Positions 1 through 7,925 of a stretch of DNA of 41,089 bases are shown here, in pieces. The stretch spans positions 1-41,089 of the forward strand of contig JBAPRR010000433.1 in assembly GCA_049281195.1 (NCBI GenBank), written 5' to 3'. Source of the stretch: JBAPRR01 sp049281195 (GTDB lineage Bacteria > Actinomycetota > Acidimicrobiia > Acidimicrobiales > CAVXTF01). The notes below the pieces were generated by a model, which saw only the letters and a list, made by a program, of their open reading frames with translations, searched no databases and had not been told where the DNA came from. The position numbers were made by a program, and so were the translations under genes. Position 1 is the stretch's first letter, and every line of letters begins with the position of its first letter.

Positions 1-7
1 CATCCCG

Positions 8-655
8 TTGGCAGAAATGACGATTCCAGGCGACGAGAGGCAGCCCGAAAACGCTCCCTCAGAAAAGAGCCCCTTCACCGATCGATCCCCTGACAGCCGA
101 CTGGCTCTTGTCATGCTCGACACACAACGGCGTGTTTGCGACGAGTACGGCGACGCCCAGACTGTCGAGCGCCTCGGTGAGGCCCTTCGAGTCGCACGCG
201 CCAACAAGATCAACGTGATCTTCGTCATCTTGATGTTCTCCAACGGATACCCCGAGCTCTCTCCCAGCAACTTGCAGCTCTCGGGAATCCGTTCGAGCGG
301 ACGCTTCACCTCGGAAGATCCGGGCGCATCGATCCATGAGCAGCTTCACCCCGTCGAAGGAGAGCTCGTTCTCACGAAGAAGAGGGTCAGTGCCTTCGTC
401 GGGAGTGGACTCGACGTTGCGCTCAAGTCGCTCAGTGTTAATCAGCTGGTCCTGGGTGGCATCTCCACCAGCGGTGTAGTCCTGGCGACGATGCGCGATG
501 CGGCGGACAGAGACTTTGAGCTGACGATTCTCTCTGACGCGTGTGCCGACCCGGATCCCGATCTGCACCGGATCTTGCTTCAGCGGGTGTTTCCGAGGCA
601 CGGGAAGGTCGAACCTGTCTCGGAGTGGGCTTCTCGCCTCGAAACCCCGGCGTAA
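8..655 (+). CDS. isochorismatase-like hydrolase (cysteine hydrolase family), catalytic Cys replaced
   Basis: Isochorismatase-fold protein of 215 residues. An Asp in the first strand motif (VMLDTQ, D38) and a Lys in the VLTKKR segment (about K124) match the family's Asp-Lys pair. The motif that normally carries the nucleophile (G-V-A-T-D-V-C-V) reads GISTSGVV here, so the Cys position is Val157. From memory a TSGVV subfamily exists, so this is probably not a sequencing error. The reaction cannot be assigned, and a Cys-dependent amidase role is doubtful. The start is uncertain: TTG at 8 and ATG at 17 are both in frame, and the frame stays open to the window edge, so the gene may begin outside. 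It ends 4 bases from the convergent SnoaL-like gene. Confidence 0.8.
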   Translation: MAEMTIPGDERQPENAPSEKSPFTDRSPDSRLALVMLDTQRRVCDEYGDAQTVERLGEALRVARANKINVIFVILMFSNGYPELSPSNLQLSGIRSSGRFTSEDPGASIHEQLHPVEGELVLTKKRVSAFVGSGLDVALKSLSVNQLVLGGISTSGVVLATMRDAADRDFELTILSDACADPDPDLHRILLQRVFPRHGKVEPVSEWASRLETPA

Positions 656-659
656 CTGG

Positions 660-1229
660 TCAGGCAGCGGCTGGGTTGTAAGTGCCGATCTCCCCTGGCC
701 GCAATGGTTGCTTCGCGACCTCCTCGGGCGGCTGGGTGTATCCGCGGAAGATGTGTTCCCCGACCAACAGACCGTCGGATGCGAAGGGCCACACAATCAG
801 ATGGTGGCTGTTCGCCAAGTAGAAGGTGTTCGGGTCGTCGACCACATCGCCCCCCGGGATCTGCTTGGCGAGAGCCGAACCTCGTATGGCTCTTTTCAGC
901 GGGCCTTGTGTGATCACAACGTCGTCGTCGACCACAACCTGCTCGACCTTGAATTCGATGTTCAAGTCCACGACTTCCGGCAGAGCTTCGTACCAGGCCA
1001 GAATCTTCGGCCGCCCTTCCATAACAGTCGGCTCACCGAGGTTGTCGTAGATCAAGTACTTCGCAGAAGTTGGTGAGAGCGTGGACATGACGGTCCCGCG
1101 GTCTCCGACGGCTTCCGATTTCATGTGCAGGATCACGGTCTCCAGCTGATGTCGAAAGCGGGGGTTTTTTTCGTCGGCGAGACGTTCTTCCAAGAGTCGC
1201 CAGGTCAAGTTCGGGTCGATGGTCGGCAT
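660..1229 (-). CDS. SnoaL-like / NTF2-fold protein
   Basis: 189-residue protein resembling the SnoaL-like (NTF2-superfamily) polyketide cyclase/dehydratase fold: an N-terminal helix pair, then a segment of the type ILAWYEALPEVVDLNIEFKVEQVVVDDDVVI followed by a WPFASDGLLVGEHIFRGY strand pair. Such proteins act as small-molecule isomerases, hydrolases or dehydratases, often on ring compounds, and the family alone does not name a substrate. The ATG at 1229 is chosen because it overlaps the amidohydrolase stop (TGATG) and has a strong AAAGGAGG ribosome site just upstream. The frame is open further upstream, but that extension lies inside the amidohydrolase gene. Last gene of the minus-strand operon; translationally coupled to its neighbour. 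Confidence 0.8.
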   Translation of the reverse strand: MPTIDPNLTWRLLEERLADEKNPRFRHQLETVILHMKSEAVGDRGTVMSTLSPTSAKYLIYDNLGEPTVMEGRPKILAWYEALPEVVDLNIEFKVEQVVVDDDVVITQGPLKRAIRGSALAKQIPGGDVVDDPNTFYLANSHHLIVWPFASDGLLVGEHIFRGYTQPPEEVAKQPLRPGEIGTYNPAAA

Positions 1230-2431
1230 CAGACTGCCACCTCCTTTGGCGGCGAATCCGCCAGCCCGTAGATGCGCGCGGCGTTCCCGCTCAACAGCTT
1301 TTTGACTTGCTCCATCGAGAACCCCTTCATCGCGTCGTCTATGTACTCCCTCGGCTCCACAGCCGCGCTCGCGGGACCGGGGGACATGCTGGTGGGATGG
1401 GGGAAGTCGGTTTCGTAGAGCAGATTGTCGAAGCCGATCAGCTCGACAGCTGAATGGAGGGTCTCCTTCTCGAACCAGAAGCAGCCGTAGATCTGCCGGG
1501 AGAAGTACTCGCTTGGCAGGAGCTCGTATTCCGGATGCTCCTTTCCCACTCCGCAGTTCTTCCACTGCCAGTCCATTGCAGATACCGCGAACGGGATCCA
1601 GCCCACGCCACTTTCAACCGAGACGAAGTTGAGATTCGGGAAGCGGTGACAGATGCCCCCGAAGATGACTTTGGTGATCGCTCGGGCGTTGTCGACGAAA
1701 AAGCCGATCGACTGAGAAGCGAAGTTGGCGCTGGCGCCATTTTGTGGGTTGCCGGCCATCGCCATCGAGACGTCCCCTGCGGCGATGTGAAAGTTGATAG
1801 GCAGGCCCATCTCCTGTGCGCGAGCCCACAGAGGGTCCCAGTGCCGGTCGGTAAGGTCTGGCGAGCCCCAATACTCCGGCTGGCTCCCGAAGACGATGCC
1901 ACGGTGGCCGAGCGCCGCACAGCGTTCCATCTCAACGACAGAGCTACTCAGATCCCAGAATGGAAGGCACATCATCGGGAGATACCGGTTCGAGTCGGCG
2001 CTTGCGAATTCGGCTAGAAAATCGTTGTAAGCCCGAACCAGCATGAGCATCAGCTCGGGATCTTGAACACTCAAGAACTGGCCACTTCCGAATCCGGCCA
2101 CGTTCGGGTAGAGAATCTGGGCGAATATGCCGTACTCGTCCATTTTCTTCAGGCGCGCGTTCGCTTCCCACAGCCCGGGGTCGACATCGCTGAGATGAGC
2201 AGGGTGCTGAGGCGGAAACTCGGGCCAGCCGGCCATCGCCGTCTTGGCGACTCCGGTAACTCGACGATCTCCGAAGAACCAGGCGTCCTGTTGAGTTTCG
2301 TCGTCCCATTTGACGTGCGGTACCAGCTCGCCGAAGCGTTTGACGGATACTCGCGACGTCCACAGATCGGGTGGCTCTATGACGTGAGTGTCGCAGTCGA
2401 TGATCGTGAGCTCACTTAAGGGGTTGGCCAC
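1229..2431 (-). CDS. amidohydrolase 2 family (ACMSD-like TIM-barrel) metal-dependent hydrolase
   Basis: 400 residues. Family signs are an N-terminal DCDTHVIEPPDLW motif (in place of the HxH metal motif), an INFHIA strand with a likely metal-binding His, the barrel segment FVSVESGVGWIP, and a C-terminal YETDFPHPTSM motif with the conserved Asp. Proteins of PF04909 decarboxylate or hydrolyse ring-derived acids, as in aminocarboxymuconate-semialdehyde decarboxylase. In actinobacterial degradation clusters they often sit with P450s and LLM oxidoreductases, as here. Start GTG at 2431 follows an AAGGAGAGGGG stretch about nine bases upstream. It is separated by 92 bases from the LLM gene and overlaps the SnoaL-like gene by one base. 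The substrate is unknown. Confidence 0.9.
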   Translation of the reverse strand: MANPLSELTIIDCDTHVIEPPDLWTSRVSVKRFGELVPHVKWDDETQQDAWFFGDRRVTGVAKTAMAGWPEFPPQHPAHLSDVDPGLWEANARLKKMDEYGIFAQILYPNVAGFGSGQFLSVQDPELMLMLVRAYNDFLAEFASADSNRYLPMMCLPFWDLSSSVVEMERCAALGHRGIVFGSQPEYWGSPDLTDRHWDPLWARAQEMGLPINFHIAAGDVSMAMAGNPQNGASANFASQSIGFFVDNARAITKVIFGGICHRFPNLNFVSVESGVGWIPFAVSAMDWQWKNCGVGKEHPEYELLPSEYFSRQIYGCFWFEKETLHSAVELIGFDNLLYETDFPHPTSMSPGPASAAVEPREYIDDAMKGFSMEQVKKLLSGNAARIYGLADSPPKEVAV

Positions 2432-2523
2432 GGAATCGGACCCCTCTCCTTCCTGACGGAGCGCCGGCCCGAGCTCTTCTGAGCCCGTTCTGCCAGCGGT
2501 CGAAAACCTAAGTAACTGTATAC

Positions 2524-3564
2524 TCAGGCGCCCGAGAGTTCAACGGAACTGGCCCCACGGAGATGCCCGGCGGCTTGGAGCAGGTGCGGCCAGTCGTCTT
2601 TGGCGACCGGCGTAAGCGGAGCGACTATCACCCGGTCAGCGATGTGGGAGTACCTCGCCTGCAACTCCCTGCCGACGCTTTCGGCATCACCTGTCACTGC
2701 GAATGCAGATACAAGCTCGTCGTCGATGAGGTCAGGCATCTCTTTCCATCGACCGGCCTTCGCGAGCGCTGCCAACTGCGGTTGAACCGATTCGTGCCCA
2801 TGGACGGCAAGCACGCCTCTGTATGCAGGAGTCGAGGCGTGAAAGGCGATCTCGGCCCGCGCCTTTTCCCGGGCCTTCAAGAGCTCCGATTCTGTGTTTC
2901 CGACGGCCAGCCAGACAGAACCCGCGACCACGGGCCGAGTGTTTCGCTCGCGTTGATCGGCGCCTTTGTCCACCTCGGGGATCAGCACCTCTGAGAGGTA
3001 GCGGGGCGAATTGAAAGCATGAAAAAGAACGCCGTCGGCTACACGACCGGCTGTGCGAGCCATCTGCTGTCCGACAGCCGCCACGTACACATCAGGCGGT
3101 CCGAAGTCGTGACGCTTGGGGGCAAAGCCCGGCGGCATAAGGGTGTGGCTGTAGAACTCGCCTTGGAAGTCGAGCCTGTCTCCGGACTCCCATGCCAGCC
3201 ATATCGCTTTCAGGGCATCGACGAACTCACCCATCCGTTTTGCAGGACTGCTCCAAGGCATGTCGAACCGGCGTTCGATGTGCGCCTTCACCTGCGAGCC
3301 GAGGCCGAGAAGGAATCTTCCCCTGCAGTACTCAGCTAGATCGTAAGCCGAGTAAGCAACTTCCATCGGGTTGCGTGCGAACGCAATCGACACAGCTGTG
3401 CCAATGCGAATGCTGCTGCTGGCCATACCAAGGCGCAGACACTGGAGAAAAGGATCGTGAGAACTCTCGTGTGCCCACACCCCTGCGTACCCGAGCTCTT
3501 CTGCCGTCTGCGCGATACGGTCGAGAGAGCTGAGGCGGTCAGAAGTACCTGTGTCGATTTCCAC
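2524..3564 (-). CDS. LLM class (F420-dependent type) oxidoreductase
   Basis: 346-residue luciferase-like TIM-barrel protein. Recognisable parts are an N-terminal AEELGYAGVWAHESSHDPF segment, IRIGTAVSIAFARNPMEVA, and GRFLLGLGSQVKAHIERRF, the typical LLM core. It resembles the MSMEG_2256-like group of probable F420-dependent oxidoreductases (family knowledge from memory). It would reduce or oxygenate a small organic substrate with a deazaflavin or flavin cofactor in the cytoplasm. The GTG start at 3564 gives the expected MEID beginning and lies 8 bases after the ferredoxin stop. Operon with P450 and ferredoxin, implying consecutive redox steps on one substrate. Whether F420 or FMN is used cannot be read from the sequence. 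Confidence 0.88.
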   Translation of the reverse strand: MEIDTGTSDRLSSLDRIAQTAEELGYAGVWAHESSHDPFLQCLRLGMASSSIRIGTAVSIAFARNPMEVAYSAYDLAEYCRGRFLLGLGSQVKAHIERRFDMPWSSPAKRMGEFVDALKAIWLAWESGDRLDFQGEFYSHTLMPPGFAPKRHDFGPPDVYVAAVGQQMARTAGRVADGVLFHAFNSPRYLSEVLIPEVDKGADQRERNTRPVVAGSVWLAVGNTESELLKAREKARAEIAFHASTPAYRGVLAVHGHESVQPQLAALAKAGRWKEMPDLIDDELVSAFAVTGDAESVGRELQARYSHIADRVIVAPLTPVAKDDWPHLLQAAGHLRGASSVELSGA

Positions 3565-3572
3565 CTGGCGAC

Positions 3573-3791
3573 TTAGTTGCCAGCGATCGCATCCGACGTT
3601 TCTTCAAGGACGATGGCATTCTCCGGGCAGCGTGAAACTGCCAGCTGGACCTGCGACACCAACTCGTCTGGTACTGCACGGTCCAAGCCACGCGCGTAAC
3701 CCTCCTCGTTCAGCTCGAATACCTCTGGACACGTGGCGTAACAATTTCCGTGACCCTCACAACCTTCGTCAACGCGGACCCGGAAACTCAC
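3573..3791 (-). CDS. P450-associated [3Fe-4S] ferredoxin
   Basis: 72-residue ferredoxin with C11-x5-C17 and C55-P56, the three-cysteine pattern of [3Fe-4S] ferredoxins that feed bacterial P450s. His14 stands at the variable position between the first two Cys, as in many P450 ferredoxins (C-x2-H-x2-C). An additional Cys21 lies just before the PEVF motif, where Ala is common. The GTG start at 3791 overlaps the P450 stop (GTGA), a tight coupling that marks it as this P450's electron donor. The reductase that would reduce it is not in the window. Confidence 0.93.
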   Translation of the reverse strand: MSFRVRVDEGCEGHGNCYATCPEVFELNEEGYARGLDRAVPDELVSQVQLAVSRCPENAIVLEETSDAIAGN

Positions 3792-4984
3792 CGTGTTGCC
3801 TGTACCGCGATCGGAGCGACGAATAGGCCACGCACTTCTCCGCCCGTGTAGAAGAGCCTGCTCGGGTCGTCCACTGTGAACTCCTGGAAGCGGTCGAGCA
3901 CCTCTTCGAGAGTGATGCGCACTTCGAGCTTGGCGAGATGGGAACCGACGCAGCGATGCGGTCCCGCGCTGAAGACAAAATGCTGGTTCGGGCTGCGGTC
4001 CAACACGACCTCGTCTGGTCGATCGAACTTTGCCGGATCACGGTTCGCCGCGCCGAGCCCGAGCAACACTCTGTCTCCGGGACCCAAAGGGCATCCGCCC
4101 AGCTCGGTTTCCTGAGTGATTGTCCTGGCGATATATACGGTCGGCGTTACGTACCGGAGAAACTCGTCGACTGCAGTGGGGATAAGGCTGCGATCGTTGC
4201 GGATCTGTTCGCGCTCGTCTGGATGCTGCGCGAGCCAGACCATCATCCCGGCGAGGGCACTTGTCGTCGTATGCAGGCCCCCGAAGATCAGAAGCGAGAT
4301 GTATTGAAGAAGTTCCTCGTCGTTCAGCGGCCGATCAGAAAGGCTTCCGTCGATGAGCATCGAGGTGAGGTCATCCTTCGGTTCCATCGCGCGTCGCTCG
4401 GCCACAAAGTTCGCGAGGAAGGCGCCGAGCTTTTCGTTTGCCTCCATCACCTCGGGTGCGTCGTGCGCGTTATCGACGATCATCTGAGTCCACTGAGCGA
4501 CCTCTGCCAATTCGGGACTGTCCATGCCGAGCAGCCGGTAGATGACCGTCCGCGGAAAGGGACGCGCATACTCCTCGGCAAAATCGAAGGTTTCCTTCGC
4601 GGCGATCTCGTCGATTAGGCCGCGAGCGATCTCACGGATCCAAGGCTCGTGCTCAACGAGCCGTTGGGGTGACAGACCGGGGTTGACGATGCGCCGGTAC
4701 TGGCGCTGCTCGGGCGGATCGATATTGAGCGGGATCAGCTTCATCGGAAACTTCGGAATCGTCACGCTGTCGGACGAGGTATAGGTCTCTGTATCGATGA
4801 GCACCTGTCTGATGTCTTCGTATTTCGTAACGAAGTAGAAGCCCCCGTAGGCGTCACTGTGCGCGACCGGACACTCGCTTCGCCACTTCTCCCAAAGTGG
4901 CCACGGTCGCTGAACGGTCTCCGGAGCGAAGTGGTCGAAGTTTCCTAGGTTCTCAACCACTGCGTCATCTGTCTCTTCGGTCAC
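3788..4984 (-). CDS. cytochrome P450
   Basis: 398-residue soluble bacterial P450. Heme-binding loop FSAGPHRCVG with proximal Cys345; ExxR at E274-R277; I-helix GGLHTTT at 235-241, where His238 replaces the usual acidic residue of the acid-alcohol pair. It would hydroxylate a lipophilic substrate using O2 and electrons from the adjoining ferredoxin. GTG start at 4984 with a GGGGAG ribosome site six bases upstream. The 114-base upstream gap separates it from the permease and contains the sequence ATATCTTATCGC (5047-5058), which recurs upstream of the solute-binding protein gene. CYP family membership cannot be assigned by eye. Confidence 0.95.
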   Translation of the reverse strand: MTEETDDAVVENLGNFDHFAPETVQRPWPLWEKWRSECPVAHSDAYGGFYFVTKYEDIRQVLIDTETYTSSDSVTIPKFPMKLIPLNIDPPEQRQYRRIVNPGLSPQRLVEHEPWIREIARGLIDEIAAKETFDFAEEYARPFPRTVIYRLLGMDSPELAEVAQWTQMIVDNAHDAPEVMEANEKLGAFLANFVAERRAMEPKDDLTSMLIDGSLSDRPLNDEELLQYISLLIFGGLHTTTSALAGMMVWLAQHPDEREQIRNDRSLIPTAVDEFLRYVTPTVYIARTITQETELGGCPLGPGDRVLLGLGAANRDPAKFDRPDEVVLDRSPNQHFVFSAGPHRCVGSHLAKLEVRITLEEVLDRFQEFTVDDPSRLFYTGGEVRGLFVAPIAVQATR

Positions 4985-5046
4985 AGCTGGCTCCCCTATT
5001 CCGGTCCTACAACGTCGCCGTCCAGAGTCACGGCTGGGCGATCCAG

Positions 5047-5058
5047 ATATCTTATCGC
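5047..5058. promoter_or_regulatory. candidate shared operator upstream of P450 operon
   Basis: ATATCTTATCGC lies 63-74 bases upstream of the P450 start and occurs again at 9257-9268 upstream of the transporter operon, in the same orientation relative to its gene. Here it overlaps the 8-base palindrome AGATATCT. A common regulator is inferred; no cognate regulator gene lies in the cluster. Confidence 0.35.
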
Positions 5059-5098
5059 AACAGACTTGGCCTGAGCAACGGGTCCTCGAGGCGTCATC

Positions 5099-6190
5099 TC
5101 AAGAGGCGCTGATGCCGGCTCCGCTATCGACCTCAGATTCATTCAAGAAGGGCAGCTCTGGAATGGGAGGTTCTTCGGTCTTGGCTAGCTCGTTCGACCT
5201 CTTTCGTATCGAAATCACTCCGCGGCTGCTCGCATACGCGACCGCAATCAAAAGCGAGACACCGTCGAAGAAAGGTCCGAGCCAGTAGGAAGCCTGCTCG
5301 TACTTGAGAGTCACGCCTTCGACTCCGAAAGCCAGCACGTAAACCGCGAGCATGCTCCCCCACACGTTGGCTCGGCCCTTGAACTGAGTCGAGCCGAAGA
5401 AAAGTGCAGCGAACGCTGGAAAGAGAAGCGGTGTCCCGTAGCTGTTGGAGAAGGTCGCCACCTGCGCTCCGTAGACCACGCCGGCGAGTCCTGCCACCAC
5501 AGCGGACGCGACGAGGCTTCCGATCACGATCCGGTCGGTGTGAATGCCGGCCAACCGTGCAGCCTCAGTGTTCGAACCGACGGCAAACATGTTCCTTCCA
5601 AGTGGAGTCCACTCCGTGACATACCACGTGATGATCGCAAGCCCCGCCAGGTAGTACGTCGCTCTCGGGATCCCAAGCCAGTTACCCTGGGCGAGATTCT
5701 GGAACGTTGGACCGAAGGCACCGACTATCTGCTGGTTCGCAGATATGAACAGGGTGATGGCCGCGAGCACCTGGCTCATACCAAGTGTGGCGATGAAGGA
5801 GTTCACTCGGAACTTGACGGTTACGAGTCCAGAGAAGAAGCCGATGACGGCGCATGCCGCCACAGCGATTACCGATCTCAGGATCCCGTTCATGCCCGAA
5901 TGAACACCGAGCCACGAGACGATGACGAGCGAGAAGGCGAGCATCGAACCGACCGAAAGGTCGAAGACACCTGCCGTGAATGGAATGAGTATGGCGATGG
6001 CCAGCATACCGACCGCGACCTGGCCAGAAAGAACCAGGCGAAAGGTCGCCTGTGAGTAGAAGAGACCTGGTATCCAAAGCCCGAAGACCACGAGGACGAT
6101 CACCAATAGATATAGGGCGCTCGCGTTTCGCGGCTTTAGGATTTCTGGAAAAGACAGGCCGGATTTCACCTTTGAGTCTGTCCCTCTCAT
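5099..6190 (-). CDS. ABC transporter permease, RbsC/BPD_transp_2 type
   Basis: 363-residue polytopic membrane protein with about eight to ten hydrophobic segments and the RbsC-like core, including VKFRVNSFIATLGM, GRNMFAVGSNTEAARLAGI and a following GSLVASAVVAGLAGVVYG helix. This family forms the channel of importers of the ribose type, but members also carry non-sugar substrates. ATG at 6190 is chosen because it overlaps the ATPase stop (ATGA) and has GGGGGAG upstream; the frame remains open upstream inside the ATPase gene. It has a hydrophilic C-terminal tail of about 35 residues. It works with the ATPase and lipoprotein encoded just before it. Confidence 0.92.
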   Translation of the reverse strand: MRGTDSKVKSGLSFPEILKPRNASALYLLVIVLVVFGLWIPGLFYSQATFRLVLSGQVAVGMLAIAILIPFTAGVFDLSVGSMLAFSLVIVSWLGVHSGMNGILRSVIAVAACAVIGFFSGLVTVKFRVNSFIATLGMSQVLAAITLFISANQQIVGAFGPTFQNLAQGNWLGIPRATYYLAGLAIITWYVTEWTPLGRNMFAVGSNTEAARLAGIHTDRIVIGSLVASAVVAGLAGVVYGAQVATFSNSYGTPLLFPAFAALFFGSTQFKGRANVWGSMLAVYVLAFGVEGVTLKYEQASYWLGPFFDGVSLLIAVAYASSRGVISIRKRSNELAKTEEPPIPELPFLNESEVDSGAGISAS

Positions 6191-7773
6191 GATTGCTCCC
6201 CCGTGCGCTCGCTCGGCGTGGTCTGGCGGTTCTGCGAAGTCCGCAGCTGCCAATCCTCAATGTTCTCGGACGTCACTTCACTTCCGGTCAGCGTGCCGAC
6301 CACTTCGCCACGGTGGAGAAAAACTACTTTCGTGCAGAGCCGTGCAAGCTCGTCGGAGTCTGTCGAACATATGACGACACCGGCACCCGAGTCGATCACG
6401 TCGCGAATCGACTGGTGAATCTCGACCTTTGAGCCGACATCAACTCCCTGAGTCGGTTCGTCCAGAAGCAGGACCGATGGCGAAAGGCGTAAGCACCTGG
6501 CCAGAACCACCTTCTGTTGATTTCCACCTGAAAGACTCAGGATCGGTGCTTCTGGATCCCTGGGTGAGAGATTCACCTTTTCTGCCCAGTGTGCGACCTC
6601 CTGCTGCTCCGCCTTGCGATGCAGCTTGCCTTTGCGCCAGAAGGGAGATAGCAGACCGACCGTGATGTTCTCTCGAACAGTCGCAGTAACGAGAAGCGCC
6701 TCGCCTACTCGGTTTGCAGGGACGTAAGCGACACCTGCTCGAGTTGAAGCTCTGGGCGAACCTGGCGGAAGTATCTCGCCGCCCACGACCACCTGCCCAG
6801 CGCGCGGTAGTCGGCCCGCCAGCAGTCCGGCTACCTCCTCTCGCCCTGAGCCCGTCAAACCTGCGACTCCTACCGCCTCGCGGGCACACACCGTGAAACT
6901 GAGATTGCGTACCGTCTCACCGGTCAACCTCTCGACCCTCAACAGCGGCTCGGACTCATCGAGCCTGGTACCAGAGTCAACAGTTAGCTGAGTCATCAGC
7001 TCACGCCCGAGCATTGCCTGTGCGAGGTTGGAGTGGACGAGACCCTTGGTCGCCATCGAGGCGACCGCCTTCCCGTCCCGAAGGACAGTCACCCAGTCGG
7101 CGGCGGACAAGATCTCGTCTAGGTGATGGGAGACATAGAGAACTCCCACACCGCGGCTTGCTATCGCCCTCAAAGAAGTCATCAAGCGCGTCGCCTCGGA
7201 CCAAGGCATGGCAGCCGTCGCCTCGTCGATGACCAGAAGGGTTGTCTCGTTCTCCCAATCATCGAGAGCACGGGCAACGGCGAGAATGGCCCGCTCCGAC
7301 TGCGTAAGGTCCTCCACGGTGCGGCGCGGATCGATCTCATATCCGAGGACTTGAAGAGCCTCGCTGACGCGGCGGCGCTCAAGATCACGAGCTGTCGGCG
7401 CCAACGAAGCTCGGTGCCGACTTCCGAGAGCGAAGTTGTCCGAGACCGAAAGTGACGGAACGAGTCCCAGGTCCTGGTGGACGAAACGCATTCCGGCCTG
7501 CCTCGAGGCTGTAACCGAGGATGTCTCGAGTGCCTTGCCGCGCAGGAGTATCTCTGCCCCACGGTCTGGAGCGTGGTAACCAGCCAGAACCTTGACCAGA
7601 GTCGACTTGCCCGATCCGTTCTGTCCTATGAGCCCATGGATCTGCCCGGGCGCAATATCAAGGCCCACGCCACGAAGAGCCTGCTGACTGGGAAAAGTCT
7701 TCGAAAGGTGGCGGATGCTTAGTACCGGGACCACAGAAACCGCTGAAGGGACCTCAGCCGTCACCGCAGCCAC
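6187..7773 (-). CDS. ABC transporter ATP-binding protein with two NBDs, RbsA type
   Basis: 528 residues with two nucleotide-binding domains. First NBD: Walker A GQNGSGKST, Walker B LLVIDEATAAM, and a degenerate signature LTQSERAILAVA. Second NBD: altered Walker A (GLTGSGREE, lacking the GKS/T lysine), an intact LSGGNQQK signature and LLLDEPTQGVDVG. This asymmetry is normal for the RbsA/MglA class. GTG start at 7773. It overlaps the permease by 3 bases and lies 152 bases after the binding-protein gene, a gap filled with strong inverted repeats. Role: powering import of the binding protein's ligand. Confidence 0.94.
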   Translation of the reverse strand: MAAVTAEVPSAVSVVPVLSIRHLSKTFPSQQALRGVGLDIAPGQIHGLIGQNGSGKSTLVKVLAGYHAPDRGAEILLRGKALETSSVTASRQAGMRFVHQDLGLVPSLSVSDNFALGSRHRASLAPTARDLERRRVSEALQVLGYEIDPRRTVEDLTQSERAILAVARALDDWENETTLLVIDEATAAMPWSEATRLMTSLRAIASRGVGVLYVSHHLDEILSAADWVTVLRDGKAVASMATKGLVHSNLAQAMLGRELMTQLTVDSGTRLDESEPLLRVERLTGETVRNLSFTVCAREAVGVAGLTGSGREEVAGLLAGRLPRAGQVVVGGEILPPGSPRASTRAGVAYVPANRVGEALLVTATVRENITVGLLSPFWRKGKLHRKAEQQEVAHWAEKVNLSPRDPEAPILSLSGGNQQKVVLARCLRLSPSVLLLDEPTQGVDVGSKVEIHQSIRDVIDSGAGVVICSTDSDELARLCTKVVFLHRGEVVGTLTGSEVTSENIEDWQLRTSQNRQTTPSERTGEQS

Positions 7774-7788
7774 CTCGGCACATCGTTA

Positions 7789-7837
7789 GTTCTAGAACAT
7801 GGCCCATGTTCCGCCAAGACTTGGCGGAACATGGGCC
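7789..7837 (-). repeat. nested inverted repeats between solute-binding protein and ATPase genes
   Basis: A perfect 18-base inverted repeat (arms 7801-7818 and 7820-7837, arm sequence GGCCCATGTTCCGCCAAG, one-base spacer) overlaps a smaller one, GAACATG-gcc-CATGTTC (7795-7811), which abuts the palindrome GTTCTAGAAC (7789-7798). The long and short stems share the CATGTTC segment, so they exclude each other. No U-run follows. A 3' stabiliser of the abundant binding-protein mRNA, or an attenuator lowering ATPase/permease expression, is the likely role; such intercistronic stems are well known in binding-protein operons. Confidence 0.7.
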
Positions 7838-7925
7838 GAAACTCGGATCGCTTAAACCCTCGACTGCAGGTTGCTCCTTGCATGTCCGAAGTTTGATGTT
7901 CGTTTTGCCTGCGTTGAATCCAGTC

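Noticed and set aside
1230..1565. N-terminal extension of the SnoaL-like frame
   Set aside because: Lies inside the amidohydrolase gene; the ATG at 1229 has a strong ribosome site and stop-start overlap.
7789..7837. Rho-independent terminator or riboswitch
   Set aside because: The stem is strong but no U-run follows on the minus strand, and no known riboswitch core is visible.
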